Positions 12,901-27,900 of a DNA stretch of 64,000 nt are shown here, piece by piece; the first letter of the stretch is position 1, and each line of letters starts with the position of its first letter. The stretch is from the NCBI GenBank assembly GCA_027886175.1, contig JAJNNQ010000040.1:23208001-23272000 (forward strand), written 5' to 3'. A model generated the notes under the pieces. That model made no database searches. It worked only from the letters and a program-made list of their open reading frames with translations, and was not told the origin of the DNA. The translations under genes were made by a program, and so were the position numbers. Source of the stretch: Phylloscopus collybita (Eukaryota > Chordata > Aves > Passeriformes > Phylloscopidae).

Positions 12901-15900
12901 CAAGGTACTTTGGTCTATTCCAATTAAAAAAAAAAACCCAAACCAACAATGTGCTTTTCTGACAAATAGAAAGCAGAATAAAAGACATCTTTCATATAAA
13001 TATGAAAGAATAAATGAAAGAGTAATTATTAACTGTCACATTCTTGTTTCACACTGACAGTGTGAATCAGACTTACCAAAGCTACCAAGTCTTTATTCAT
13101 ATCTTTTCACTGCTACCTCCCTAATTCAGTATCTGCACTGCAACATTTTCTCAAATGTCAGCAACTGCAACATTTTTCCAAAAGTACAGTCTCTCTTGTA
13201 TAGGAACAAAAATACTAATTTCCAAGGCTTTTTCTTCTTCTTCTGTCAATCTTTTCTCTCTCCTTTTTGTATTGCATGAGAATTACAGTGTGGAAGATCT
13301 CTAGGGCAGAAAAGGTGGTCGCATTCCCAATATCAGTATGTCTCCAAACAGATAATGCCAACATTGATGTATATACCTAGAATCAATGAAAGTGTTGTCC
13401 TGTTTAGTTGGCAGATTTTTATGAAGTTTTTTTTGTCTGGTTGGTTTTTTGTTAGTTTGGTTTGGTTTTTTGTTTTTAGGTTAGGTGTTTTTTCCATGTG
13501 TATATTGGTTGGGGGTTTTTTGCGTAAGCCAAAAATATTTTGTATGTACTTTCTTCCTCACTTTTTTGTAACTCGCAGTACAAGAGAAAATTGCAGATAA
13601 TGAAAGAAAAAGATCTAGTACTCTCTGCTTCTCTTGCTTTTCTTGAGAGCAGTAGGCGCTTGTCTAATGATTAAGTTCTTTGGAGGTGGGCAGCTGAAGT
13701 ATAAAAGGTACACATATGTAGCAGATTGAAGAGAAACCTGTCTTACAGTTTTGGAGAGCAGAGCTTTTGTTAAAGGGTGCAAAGTCATTAAGCATTAGAG
13801 CAGAAAAACTAACAAACAAACAAATTAAAAGCCAGCTATATTTTTAGCCTGGTGGGATAAAAATGCGTTAGCTTTGTTTGCATGTCAAAGCATGATCTAG
13901 AAGTCAAATCCTTAGGTTTTGCACAGATGGTTTTTCTTTCCTTCCTCATATACTAATCTCAAAACCTGTTTAATTTTTAAATGTATTCCATTTGTTTGTC
14001 TGTATTTTTTCATCCTTTAGAAAGTAATTTTAAACTCCCTTGCTTTTACTGTAGTAAGTTGTGTTGACTGAATCTCTTGTGCTCCTTAACTCACTACGAT
14101 AGTGGTCTTTGCCTTCTCCCTATGGAGGTGTGAATATGTGTGTACATACTTGCAACCAAAGGTGTTCTTATTCTGAAGAATAAGTTTGAAACTCTGTAGC
14201 TGTGGCTGTTATCACAGCTTCTTGCACTGCTAGCATGGAGACAATGTGTTTGTGTGAGGCACCTCCACTTCTTTGAAGACAAGATTGAGTCTAGGTGAAT
14301 GCCTCTGCCATTTCTCTTGATTGCTCTCTTGAAGAGAAAGAAATCTAGTATAGTCCTTTTTTATGTGAACTCATAAGGATAGTGTCAATAAGACACCCAG
14401 TAAAGAATAAAATTTGGAGTAGCTGAAATCATAGCTAAATGTGAGGTGTATTCTTGTATCACTTGCTTCTGTGCTTAAGCATTTTGATATCGCTGTGTGC
14501 CATTTCAGCAGATCCCTAATAAAATCTAAGGTTGCAAGTTTAATATATGAAAAGTCATATATTAAAGACTAAATTAATGACCTTATTAATAAATACAACT
14601 CTGAAACAGATCTTTTAAAAACTGATAATATTCTGTTTTATTTGATCTTAAAATATTGTAAAATACTATAACTTTACTGGGATAATTTTACTGATCTTGA
14701 TGATTAGGATTTGCACTTGTTGTCTGGGGGGAAGGGAAATGGGAGGAGGATGTATGAATAACAGACTCCTAAAAATAACCACAAAGAATGTGTGGAAAAC
14801 AGTAAAATATTTTTGCTTCTATGGATTCTTGCTCTGTAAACAGAAGATAAGCTCTTAAATTACCTAAAACTGCCCCAACTAGATTGCATTATTTAGAAAG
14901 TAAGGTTGAATGTTTATTTTTCCAGGTTCAAGAAGGCGTTTGAGTCAGAGCCAACGTTACCAGCAGGAATTAATTATGCGGTACTCCTCCTGGCAGCTGG
15001 ACATTGCTTTGATACTTCTTTTGAGCTGCGGAAAGTTGGTAATTATAACTTGCAAATTCATGGTGAAATCACATTCTAGTGAAAGTACACTACCACCCAC
15101 TGTTAGAGGGGGAAAATCTGATGTTTTTATGTGAAAGCTTTGATAGAGAGCATGTGAATATTTAAGTTGGTCTCTCACACCACTGCTGATCCCACCTGAC
15201 TGCTGGTGAGTGCTGTCATGAAGACCTGGTTTCAGTGTCAAGGCTTTAAATGGTTACCAGAGTTTGGTAAGAACCAAGCTTCTTTGTGAAGGCATCATGT
15301 GTGTGAAAGAGGAACACCTAATATGGGAATCCAGTTCCAGCTAGCACTCTTTAAAACAAACAAACAAACAAGCACAAACCCCTGGAGGGAGTATGGATGA
15401 GAAGTCCATCCTAAAACTGAGGAAAATGCACTTGACTTGAGTTTGGGTTGGGTTGAGAGAAAAATATTTATCTTCTGATGCATTCTTAGAGGTTTCTGAA
15501 TGTGTGTATTCATAGAATCAAAGAATAACAGTGGTTTGGGTGGGAGGGATCTTTTGAAGACCCTCTAGTCCAAACCCTTGCTGCGGGCAGAGACATCTTT
15601 ACTAGATCAGGTTGCTCAGACTGACCTTGGACACTTCTAGTAAAGAGGCATCCACTTCCCTGGGCAACCTGGTCCAGTGTCTCACCACCCTGGTCATAAA
15701 AAGTTTCTTATTTAGGAAGGAAGAATTAAGACAATTTTTTAATTATTTTGTTTGTGATTTTCTGGATTTGAGGAGAGCAAAAACTCAAGATTAGTCTAAT
15801 ACATTCAGCGAAGATTTGGGAAAAAGGACTAACTGTTGTAATAGGCATTGCTCTTGGTGGTCTTCTCCATGAATTTGTATAATTCTTGACTTTCTGTAAA

Positions 15901-18900
15901 GTCTTTTTTTGTCTTTGTTTCTCCTGAGGAGGTAATCAAGTGAGAAAGAAACAAATTTTTTCATTCCACCGAATGTATCTGTATTAAGCCACTGCTCTAG
16001 TTTTGAAGTTAGGTGTGCACTGTATGTCTGGGAGTAATATCCTGAGTAATTTTGAGTACGAAGGTCAGAGTGACATGATTACTTTCACATAAATAGTGGA
16101 AGTGAAATTTAAATTCTCAGGTGTGAATGAAGGTATAAATTTGGATGTGTGAGGCTGTGTAGAGTTGCCCTGACTACTGTGTTTGCCGTTCTGTGAGTGG
16201 TTGAGATTTTGTTTTTTGGTTGGCATAGATTACTTCCACATCCTATGCTGAAATTTGAATTCTTGTGCCAGAGTAGGATGTAAGAAGATATGTTCTACAT
16301 ATTGCATAGCATTTACAAATACTCACTCGCTGACCTAACTTTAAACTGGGTAGTTTAATGGAGCTGGGTTATATTTTTTGTGTTGTTTAATATGGCTCCT
16401 TTGATTTTAAAGAAACTTCTCAATTGCATACAGACTGCAGCCAACTAGATCTGTACAAATTAATTTTACTGATGAAATTTGTGGACTATTTCTTTGGTAT
16501 CATCTTATGAGTGTGTGCAGTGTTGTTCTTCCTATTGTTTGTATTGAGACGGTTACAGAAATTAATGTTCATTCTTATGTAAGGTTCCATCCCCAGCTGA
16601 TGAATTATTTAGTGCAGAAGTATCCTGTTCCTTAGGTGGTTTGTTTGTGTGTTTGTTTGCCTGTCTTATGTTAACACTTAGTTGACGTCTGCTGGAAACC
16701 CTTGATATAGCAACCCCTCCTGTTAGCTACTGGTGTCCATCTTTCGTTTTTGCTATGGGGAATATTGTCAAAATACTTTTTACAGTTTCAGACTGACTCA
16801 TCTATTTTGAAACATGTTTTCAAATACATTTGTAGTATAGACCCTATGTGTATCATCGGTCATTTATTTCTTGTTGAGAAGACTGTGGTCACTATTCATA
16901 GAATCATGGAATGCCGGATTGGAAAGCACCTCCAGGATCATCTGCTACAAACTTTCTTTGGAAAAGCACACTCTAGACAGGATAGCCTGGCACCCTGTCC
17001 AGCTGAACCTTAAATATGTCCAATGCCAGTAAATCCACTGCTTCCCTAGGAGATGATTCCATGGGCTGATTCTTCACATTTTGAAAAAATTTCATCTTGT
17101 GCCCAATTGGAAAGTCCCCAGTAGTAACTTGTACCTATCACCCTTTGTCTTTTCCTTGTGACTCCTTGTTAAAAGGGAGTCTCTGTCTTCTTTGTAGCCA
17201 ACCTTTACCCACTGGATGGTGATAATGCCTCCCCTAAGCTTGGTCCTCAAGGCTGAACAAACCCAGCTTTTCCTCATATGGCAGGCTTCCAGTCCTTTGT
17301 TCATCTTTGTGGCCATTCCCTGGACCCTCTCCAGCCTGTCCACATCTTTTTGTGTATCGTGAGAACCAACACTGAACACATTATTCCAGGAGTACCCTGG
17401 CAAGCACTGAATAGAGTGGGATAATGGCTTCTTTATCCCTCCTAGTGATGCCCTTGTTGATACATCCCAACATCCCATTGGGATTCTTTGCTGAAGAAGC
17501 ACACTGTTCACCCATATTCAGCTGCTTGTTTTTCAGGGCCTCCGGGTCCGTTTCCACAGAGCTGCTCCCCAGTGGAGTAGGTCTCAGCCTGTGCTGTGCT
17601 CCTGGATTATGTTTTCCCAGGTGGAAGGCCTTACAATGGTCTTTGTAGAAGGTTTTTCAGATGGCTGGAGTTGTGCTAGATTCTGAGGATAATTTAGTAT
17701 TTTCTTTGTTTGGGGTTAATGTTTTAAACAAAATCAGGCAAAATCACAAAGGTTTTATGGGAAAATGTTTTGATTTTTTTTCTGGTCCTAAGTATCTCTT
17801 ACATGTGTGTAATTCTTTTGATGTCACCTCTTATTTAGATCTGTGCGTACAAGACCATTTTTTAGTGATAATCAGATTTGCCAGGCATTGCTTTCTGTTT
17901 GGTGTCCACCCACAGCATTATCTGTAGTACACAGAAATTAGAGAAGTTCTGCTTTCTGCTGGGAGATCAGGAGATAAACAAGAACAAATTGGTCAAGTTC
18001 AGTCCAGGTTATATGGAAATTATATTGCTAGGCTGGGAAAGATGTAGGGAAGGATGTAGTCATTATCAGTTCTTCAAAGGGTGCATGAGACTGTAATTAG
18101 GAGATGCATGTCTGATTACATTGGCAATATTGTCATAACTCCAGTAAAAATAAGAACAAATCCAAGAGAATTTTTACCATCAATTTTTATCATCAGATCA
18201 GAAAATTTGTCTTCTAAAATATCCTGCCTGTACTTGTCAGATAATATTTCAGAACTAAATGAGCTAATGGAGCATAATTAAAAACTCTCCTATTTTCTGA
18301 GTAGTATTGATTTCTTAACCATACAAAGAAATCTGAGACCAGAACAGAAATGCTGTGATCTGCATAGACAGTTATGATCTCTACAGGCTGTGCAACTTTG
18401 ACACACGAAGGATACTTTAATATGAATTGTTCCGTCAATATTTGAGCAAAGAAAACAGTTTATTTATAAAGCCTTCATAGTAATATTTAACTGGTAATAA
18501 CTACTTACTGTATCTTATTTTCATCACAAGTTGTGGGTATATTCTTTGTGTTATAAAAACAAAGACTTTTCTGACATTAATGGTTCCTCTGTTTTGGCTC
18601 ATTCATTTTAAAAGCAAAATACTTTTCATAAAATACACTGGAATTTAGCTGCTGCTTTTTTTCCCTCCCCTTGTGAATGCAAAGTTTATAATGGAAGGAG
18701 AGAATGTTTTGACTTTGCCTGGATTTTCTTATACTCTCAAAAAATCTTCTAAAGATGGTGAATTAAAAATAAACTTAGAAAAGGGAACTTATACAAGGAG
18801 ATCATAAACTCAGAATTAAATTCATGAAGTTTCACTTTGCAAGTTTCCAAAACAGTCCTTCCCCCCGAGTTCTTTAAATTGGAGTTACAGTCTTTTGAAC

Positions 18901-21900
18901 CTCTTGCTAATGTCATCACAAAGCAACTGCATTTCAGGGATAAGTAACTTGTCTTTCATGGATGGGTAACTTGGTAGATGAGCTTTGCAGAGGATGGTCA
19001 GCAAACCAGAGTGAGTTTTAGCACCAAGTACCTCACCTTTTTCAGAAGAACTTGATAAGAGGGTGATGTTTTCTTCTCTAAGGTAATAGGATCCACTTCA
19101 TAGAATACTTGGGTAAAACTTCCATTTTATCCAGGTTACATAACAGTAATGATTCCCAGACTTGGTGTCCTGAGGTACTGCTATACATCCATCCTTTTCC
19201 CCCCTATCTTCCTGTAAGTCTCCCTTACTGAGCTGGGACTCAAAATGGTTGCTGTCACCAGTCCTACCCTCCTAACAAACACCTCTTCCTACCAACCAGT
19301 AATGCAGGTCCCTCCCCATGTGAGTTGTACTCTTCATCAGACCCACACTCAGTTTGTACCTTGTTTTAGCTCTGTTCCCACATCTGGAGCATGGAAGGGC
19401 TGTGATGGGTGTGTCCCTGCAGATGCAGTGAAGTATGGCAGAGCATGTCTGCCTGTGAACCAGAGACTGGTGCTGCTGCTCACTGTGACAGATAGCCTGT
19501 GACAGCTGGTCAGTGGCCACTGCAACTGTGTGCCATCATCCAGTGCTTAGCAAAGGCCCTATGCACAGATAAATTCCTCCCTTTCCCCTTCCTCCCAACA
19601 AAGGAGGGGGAGCACAGCATCTGCTGTGGATATAGGCAGCAATTAAGGACCAGTCACCTACTCATTAAGGGCTGGGATCATCTTAGGTGGGGAGAACCAA
19701 GACTCCTTTCTGACTAAAAAATGTCCAACTGAAATGATCCACGTATCCCTGTGATACCAGTTCCTCACATCTCTTGTCACATTAAAAGCCTGTGGAAGTT
19801 AGTAGGTGTTTATCTTTTCTTGTGTTTTCTTGTCAAATGCATGCAAATGTTTTAGACATTCTAGTAGAGCCCTTTGGCCTTTGCAGATATTGGTGTGGAG
19901 TGTTTCTCTAAAGTCCTGGGGGAGATTATTTTTTCCATTTACTGTGTTTTCTGGATAGCATTCAGGTTTTGTTCTCCAGAACCCAGCCGAAGTTGAACAC
20001 TTTCAACACAAATTCCCCCTGCATATTCTCCACTGACTAGTGCAGTCTGCAGACTAGTGCAGGTGTCTCTTTGATAGTGTGAATGTCTGTAGCACCCTGG
20101 CTTAAAGCCTTGCAGAGATGGTCACCATGGTACCTTGTGGAGCTGGTGGAGGTGATGTACATTGCGACATTTCTCAGGCAGATCAGAGATACTTTGTAGC
20201 ATCTATGGCATTTTTAAAAGCCTTTATTACCTGACATTGAGGTCATAAAAAATGTGAGCAATGTGATAAAACAAGATAAACTTCGTAGGCTGAAATGTGG
20301 CTTATGTAATGATACCTATTTTGATAATATTTATTACTGCTTCCACCATGAAGTTTAGTCTGCTAGCTACTCAAGGAAGGTTAAAGAAAAAAACAAGATG
20401 AACAGTTGCATTGAAATTTCTTGTGACTACTCAGCCCGAGTATCAAGGACAATGGGAGATGATGTGGGAGGGAAACTGTCATAGTGGAGTAGTGTGGGAA
20501 AAGTCAATAAAAGACTACAGTGATGAAGCAGCTTGTTGTGTAAGTTGAAAATTGGGGTTTTTTTGCAGGGGATGGTGTAGCATATCTCATGTTAGCTATA
20601 TGTAGCAGCTCAAATAAACCAAAACTCATCCTGAAGGCCACAAGGGAGCCCGTAGCTCTCAGCAAACTTAAAATAAAGTCAAAATAAAACCTGAGGCTCT
20701 CCGTAGTCTTGAGTTGCTGGGGGACTTGTGAATATTAATAGATGTCTTTCATTGGGGTAGGACTTGCGGCAGTTAAAAGAACATCACTGCTGGAAGGAGC
20801 CCAGTGGATCATCTGTTCCTTCTGCATGGGACCTTGTCTATAAAGGTAAGTTTGGGGCTTGGGGCTTGTAAGTCAAAAAAACAAAGCAGAAAAAAACATA
20901 ATAGGTGCCTTATTCAGCATCTGTTAAGTTTTTGCAGCTATGTTGTGTAGCCTAAGGCCCCAATTTACCTTTACAGATGAGGTCCATGCAAGAACATAGG
21001 TAATCTGACTGTGGCCTTGTCCTGACAGTGATGCCTTAAAGTTCCTTTCTTGAGAAGCCTGTAGGAAGAGGGGGTGGGGAAAAAAATCTTCTACCAATTA
21101 GGGTGTTTGGAAGGCATATAACATTAACTGGTAAGTATGATTTCCATCTTATTTTATAAAAATGGAGAGGGTGTAGTAATGTAAGCAATTAATAGATTTT
21201 GAGTAAGGGAAATGGTTATTTTAAAATTACATTAATACAAATTCTTGTGACTTGTTATTCTCTTTGCTACAGGAGTAAAGATCAGCAGCCTGCTTGGTAA
21301 AAAGGGGAGCTTGGAGAAACTGCAAAGCTATTGGGAAGTGGGATCTTTCTTGGGGGCCAGTATGTTGGCTAATGATCATATAAGAGTGATCCAGGCTTCA
21401 GAAAAGCTATTTAAACTAAAGGCACCAGCATGGTAAGGTGATAAACGTGGCCATGTGCATTCCTATGTTTTAAAACGTTGGACTCCTTCTTCTTTTACAT
21501 TAGGCTGGATTCAGCTGACAGGAGATATGTTTGGTGTTCTTTAACAGATTTTACTGTGTGTGTATTATTTCACTGTACTTTTATCCAGAGAAGGGACTCT
21601 CTTCTCCTTTTGCCCTTATTCAGGGGTAGATCTGATATGGGTCTTTAATTTGATGTGTGAGAAAGGCAGATTCATCATGGACTCCAAGCTCTTCTGAAGG
21701 CAAAGGAGAAAGGAGGAGTTTCTTGCAGCTACATGGCTGAGGAGAAGTGGTAGTGGCTTGTCAGTTTAGACATAACAGCCTGAAGGTTTTGGGGAATGAA
21801 GGCAGCTTAGCTAGGGAGGCCTGGCTGTACCTTTAAATATTGTTAAGGTTGTTATGGCCTGTAACAGTTATTTTAGGAGCTGAGTACAACTGAGCTGTAT

Positions 21901-24900
21901 GGTGCAAGCTGCATCTTGTAGCAATTGAGAAGACTGCAAATCAAAGGCCAATTAACAGAAAGGCCATAAATCTAGGGTTAAAGGCAACCCTGTAAACTCA
22001 ACATCTGTTATGCAAAGGCCAAGAGATGTGTCCTCTGCCAGCAGGCACCTGCTGTGGGTATAGGCAGCAATTAAGGACCAGTCACCTACTCATTAAGGGC
22101 TGGGATCGTCTTAGGTGGGGAGAGCCAAGAATCCTGTCTGACTAAAAAAGTTGTCACTCTGCTAATTATAAGAGTGAACATCACAACATATGTATTCTTA
22201 TCTTTCTGTAAGGGATAGAGTGTGCTTCCAGAAGGTGATCAGAGGGATGCTAAAGTACAGAAATGGACTTCTGTATTGACATTACAGAGAAACTGTCAAA
22301 ATTAAAAACTCTAATTGTCAGACAAAGTATTTCATAAATGCTTTTTACAGTGTATTTATTTGCAAACTTTTCCATTTTTACTATGTGTATATTTTACTAA
22401 GAAGCTGGATAGCATTCTCTGGAAGTCTCCTGGTAGAATTTTCTGGAGTTTATGAATGCCTGGTTGTCAGGATTTTATGTACCCCAGTGCCCTTGGGCTT
22501 TAAGTCTGTGCATTAAACTCTGAAAATACAGCTCGCTCATTTGTGCTTCATGAAGAATTTCTCCTGTGAGCAATTCCTTCCCAGTCTGTTGCCTGCTTTA
22601 TTGCAGGGTGCAGGAGTAGATGCAGTACCTTAAGCCATCTATCCTAATGGCCTAGGAAGGATAATTGGAAATTGCACTGCTATGGAAATGTTCACTGAAG
22701 ACCCTCTGAGGGTGAAACAAAAGTTTCCATGAATAGCCCAACTGTGATAAAGTGACAGTAGTGATAAATCCTCTTTTAGTATGTATATCTCATTGCTGTA
22801 GTATTCATAAAATTTGTGTGAGATTATGTTTACAACCTTTTTTTTTTTTCAAAAATGCCAAAAGAAAACAATGTTATCAAGAAGCCTCATAAATCAGGCC
22901 CAGAAAGTAGAGCAACAGAGAGAGAGATGAAATGCATTTAGGGGAAACATTCAGCACTGCTGTTGTCTTTCCCTAGCAATGCCAAAAGGCTGCTTAACAT
23001 AGCTGTTGCCATCTTTGTAGGATAATCAGTTCCAGCAGCATTGTGTTTTAGAAATCTGTGTTAAATAATTGCCTGTGCCGACACAATATAGTAGATAGAA
23101 CAGTGTAATAAGTTAAACTAGTGGAATTTTCCCCTGAATTTTTATTTGAGATAGGTCACTACTGAAACAAGTTGGACATAGCCTCAGCTTGGTCCTTAGG
23201 TAGAGGATTTAGCTATTTCATGAAATTTTCATAGTTTAGGATAGAAGACACTATATGGTATCAGGAATATGGGCAGTAAGGAGTGTTCCAGGACTCTTCT
23301 ATATTTCAGTTGCCTCATTTAGCAGCTATGTTTCCAATTCTAGTCGAGAATTGTTATGATGAAAAGCAATTCTAGAGAAGCAAAGTGTTACTGGCAACCT
23401 TGGTGTTGCAATGGTGAATACTTCAGTTGTGTTTAAAGGTACAGATATTACTGCTTACAAACTGTACTGAATTTACTATCTGTGTGTGTTTGGATGGTCT
23501 CAGGTACCTGAAGTCTATTGTAGAGACTATTTTGATATATCAGCATTTTAAGAAACTGACTCCAGAGCAACATACAGCCAAACAGGAACTTGTGGATTTC
23601 TGGATGGACTTCCTTGTTGAAGCCACAAAGACAGATGTGACTGTAGTTCGATTTCCAGTAAGTGGCTGTTTTCTTGGGTCTTGGAGATATTTTTTGGTAG
23701 TATTTTGGGGGATGGGTTTTTTTAAAACAATTTGTGATGTAAAGGAAATGAGCACAAAGCACTGCTTCTTTTTAGGTGGCCAGACAATAAACTGTTTGTC
23801 CAGAAGAAATGTATTTGGCCTGCATCTTATATTGATTTTAATTAAATGCATATGGGTACAACAGGATTGCACAGTGTGTTCCATACTAAAGTAATGAGGA
23901 AAAAAGTCAAGATAAAATTTTGCTATTTATTGTTTGCTACCAATGGGTATACTTCTAAAGCAAACTTTTACAGTGTACTCCAGGTATTAACTATACCATG
24001 TTTTGAAAAAAAAGATATTTAATTAATTTTCGTCTTTTTCTAGCTCATCAGACTTTGTATACTCTACTGCAAATTAAGACTGTGCCTTTTCAGAGGTTAA
24101 AAATCTTCCCAAACAGTCAGAAATCTATTGTTCCAGCTACTAGAAAATGCATTTCAACAACATTGCACCATAAGTGTTTGTATATATATGTTTATTTCTG
24201 ATTTCTTCCACAAAATTTTGCTGGGAATTTTTATTAGATGCCACAGTGCTGTACCATGTCCTGAAAGTATACTGTAAAAAAGTCTAAGTTTTCTGTACAT
24301 ATCAACTGTATATGTCCAGGAAGTAATGTCTTGGGTATTCCTGTTAGCTAACCATCAGCAAAACCAGCTTTTTGTCTTAAATAGCAATTGCTATTGCCTC
24401 CCAGATAGTTAAAGTGCATACAGATTGTTTTTTACAGGTCTTTTATCTTCCATGTGTACATGTGATAATATATGGTAAGGGAAACTTCAATGTTAAAAGC
24501 ATGACCTTGAGACAGTAAAGTAAAAACAACATGAGACTGTCTAAAGAGCCTGGTTTTCCTTTTCTGATGAGAACAGGTAGAAAGTTTAGCCAGGAAACAA
24601 AAGATACTTTGAATCTTCTGGGTTTTGTACAAGACAAGACATAGTCCTTTTAGATTTTAGATGATGGAATAGTTCAATTAGATACTTAAATTAGGCTCTG
24701 ACTTATAGAATTGTCCAAATAAAATGGTTTGAATTTTTATTAATATTAGGAGGCAAAGCTGATAGCATGAACCAAGAGATAAACCCAGTGTCCACATGGT
24801 TTGATGGTGTTGTACAGGTAGTTGGTTGGAGCATGGAGCTGGCAAGGCCAAGGTCCCTGTATGGGCTCAGTGATCCTTCTGGGTCCCTTCCAACTCAGAC

Positions 24901-27900
24901 TGTTCTGTGATTGTGTGACCTAACTACACTGGTGCTGCAGACAGACACATGGGTTTTCTCATAATACAAAAACTCTCTTTGTGGGTGTTCAGAATGAAAA
25001 TCACACAGCTCAACAAATGAACAAAATGAAAATTAGCAACTTTCTTTTCCCTCCCTTCCCCCAGATTGCAATTAATTTATTTGAAAGGAAGTTTTTTCCT
25101 ATTTCCTTATTGTGAATTGTTCTGTGTATTCTGAGAGCTTGAACTGTCCATGGGCACTAGCTTAGCTGTTAGTTACTCTCTTATCTGGTAGCATCAGTGT
25201 CATCACTTTGACCTTTAGAGGAAGAAATGACACAGTGCATGGAGAACTTGCTAAAGGATAAAGACCACAGTTCGTGAAATGGCTCAAATCAGATTTTACA
25301 AATTATAAATGTCTGGAGATGCCAAGCAACACATTTTAATTCCCACTGCTTATCATTTACAGAGTTAAATGTGTAGGTACTTTTCAGAATTTAGCCCTGC
25401 TCTGCTTCCAGTGTATCTGTGCTTATCAACTCTGAAGGAGGAGACATGGCTTAGATTTCACTCTAAGCCATGCCTCTCTCCAAAACTTTCTACTTGAATG
25501 TTTATATATTTTTTAAAATAGATGCAGAACAACTTGCCCTAGTCAGTCATTGTTGCATCTCATCTCTTTTAAATGATCCTTCTAGTTTTTGTTTCACTTA
25601 TTCCACAATGTTTTCTGTACCCCTTTAGCTGTCAGCCTCTTGCAGTGGTACTTGTTACTTTTGAGAAAATCATTTCACCTGGTGGCTACGGTTCATGGTC
25701 ATCGAATTCAAAAGCTGTTCGGTTCAGCTCTAGGTTAATCTGTTTCTCTGCTTCACCCAAATGTGCTTCTACCAAAAGATGATAAAGATGTACCATGAAT
25801 CTTTTCCACACAGGAGAAAGACATTCTAGAGTGGCATTGTAGGAGACTGAATTGTGACAGAAAGATTTTAAAACCTGACATTTTTCAAAAAAATAATTTG
25901 CAAAATTGATACATGTGACCAATTGGCACGTAAGAGCCTTATGTAAAAAAAATAAAGTTTGCTTTTTTTCTTTTTTAATCCTAAACTTATTGTCAGCCAC
26001 ACTAAACTAGCCCAGTACCTAAAATTTTGCTTTTCATTATTTCTTTATTTCCCTGTTTTTTCTGCTATGGTATGACTAAAGAAATAGTTTTAACAGATTT
26101 CAGTACTTTTTGAAGTTCTACCAGTTTTGCACTAACTATTGATTTTTTTTTTTCTGCAAGGTTTTAATATTAGAACCAACAAAAATCTATCAGCCCTCAT
26201 ATCTCTCCATCAACAGTGAAGCTGAGGAGAAGACAGTTTCCATCTGGCATGTGCTGCCTGATGACAAGGTATGTTTGTAGTTGTAACTTTTCTCACAATT
26301 GAAAAGTATGTGTGGTACATAAGGCATGTAGCATGTGACCAGTTGCATCTAATTATGGTTCTGGAAAGTAGAAAAGTGTTTTAGTAAGACACAGGATGAT
26401 GCTGAGATACACTGCTGTGCTTAAGGTTGTCCTGATTTCAATGGATCTTTTGTTTCCCATAATTTTTCAAAATAACTTGTGTTTTCCTTCAGGTTGTTTT
26501 AAGCCATTGTATAATATACAAAAATCTTAAGATGCTTAAGATTTCAGAAGTAGTTTACAGTTTGCTGTCATCATACCAATAATGTAGCATAAAAGTATTA
26601 TACTTACATAACTATCTTCCTGCCCTTGCAGTTTTATGTGTCAGCTGTCATAAATCCTCCTTTAATATGAAAGTAATAGAGACTGATATCTTCAAATGGG
26701 AGAAGAATCAATCAAATGCCAAAGAAGTACTTGGCAGAAGGATAGATGGGTGCTCTAGAAATTGAAAACTCTGAGAAGTCTGTATGTCAAGGTGTGAGAT
26801 GGCCAGACATATTTGGAAAGGAGCTTAGAAAGTCCAGAGATGGAAGTGGAGAGGAAAACCTGGAATGGTTATTACATTCTGGGATGTTTAGAAAGCAAAA
26901 TATGGGTAAGAGGGAAGGCAGGGAGGATGTCACAGAACCTTAGAGAAGGCTGTCAGCAAGGGAAAATGAAGGAGTATATGAAGAGTGAAGGGAGTCTGAG
27001 TCCACTGGAGGCAAAGCACTGGAGATGCTGTGAATTAGAAGAACTAGCACTGTTCAATCTTCCATGGCAGCATTTTGTTTGCCTGTAGGATGGGACAATG
27101 AAGACCTGTTTTTCAAGTAACCATAGAATCATTTAGGTTGGAAAAGACTTTGAAGATCACCAGGTCCAGTCATTAACCTAACATAGGCAAGTCCAATCTT
27201 CAGCTTTCCTGCGAGTAGTCTGTAGGAGAAATGTTTTTGAACACAAAATACAGTGACACTCTACTGCGTGGAATTTTTGTTGTGAGTTCATGAGAAAATG
27301 TAAATGGCAGCTGAAATAGCATATTTAGAGAACAAACTGAAGTGTTTGCCTAGACCAATAAATTTCTTTTGGCTTGTGGTTTATTCTGATTGATGTTTTT
27401 TGAAGTAGGCTCAGCCTCTGAGAATAATTAAAAAAATAAATGTATGCAATTCTTGGGCAAAGTAAAAATTTACCATACTGTAAATAATTATTTGTCAGAA
27501 CTACAGACTTAATCTTGCTATTCTAAAATACCTGTTTGGAAAGTATTTTTGTATTTAGAATTTATTCTATTTAGAAACTACTTAAACGTGGTTTTGGTTT
27601 TGTTTTTTTTCTTCTTTTGTGGACTTTTTGGGTGTATATTTAGTTCACCTCCAAACAATAATTTTCATTCTTTTAAGTGGCTTAACTGTAGTGTAAGAAG
27701 GAACATAGGACTAGAAGGAATTTTCTGGACTGCTGAGTTCTGTTCACCCCTGCTGCAGACACTCTCCCCATATTATGTTTCCCATGATGTGATCAAGCTC
27801 TTTGTGAATATTAGTATAGGTTTCACAGTTGACCAATCATGCTGAAAAGTGGTTTGAGAATTCCACTGCAACTCTAGAAGAGCAAAGAGTGGAATATTGC

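Larger units (their letters stand above)
15039..21272 (+). other. MAP3K5: Intron after exon W5 (largest, 6.2 kb)
   Basis: Phase-1 intron. It holds two minus-strand CR1 fragments (about 15509-15712 and 16897-17655) and one copy of a dispersed repeat starting at 19621. A stretch near 20781-20835 faintly resembles a CR1 3' end but is too diverged to call. The rest is AT-rich with no gene. Confidence 0.65.

Noticed and set aside
17092..17511. 139-codon minus-strand open frame as a host gene
   Set aside because: It lies inside an antisense CR1 and its sequence resembles the end of CR1 ORF2.
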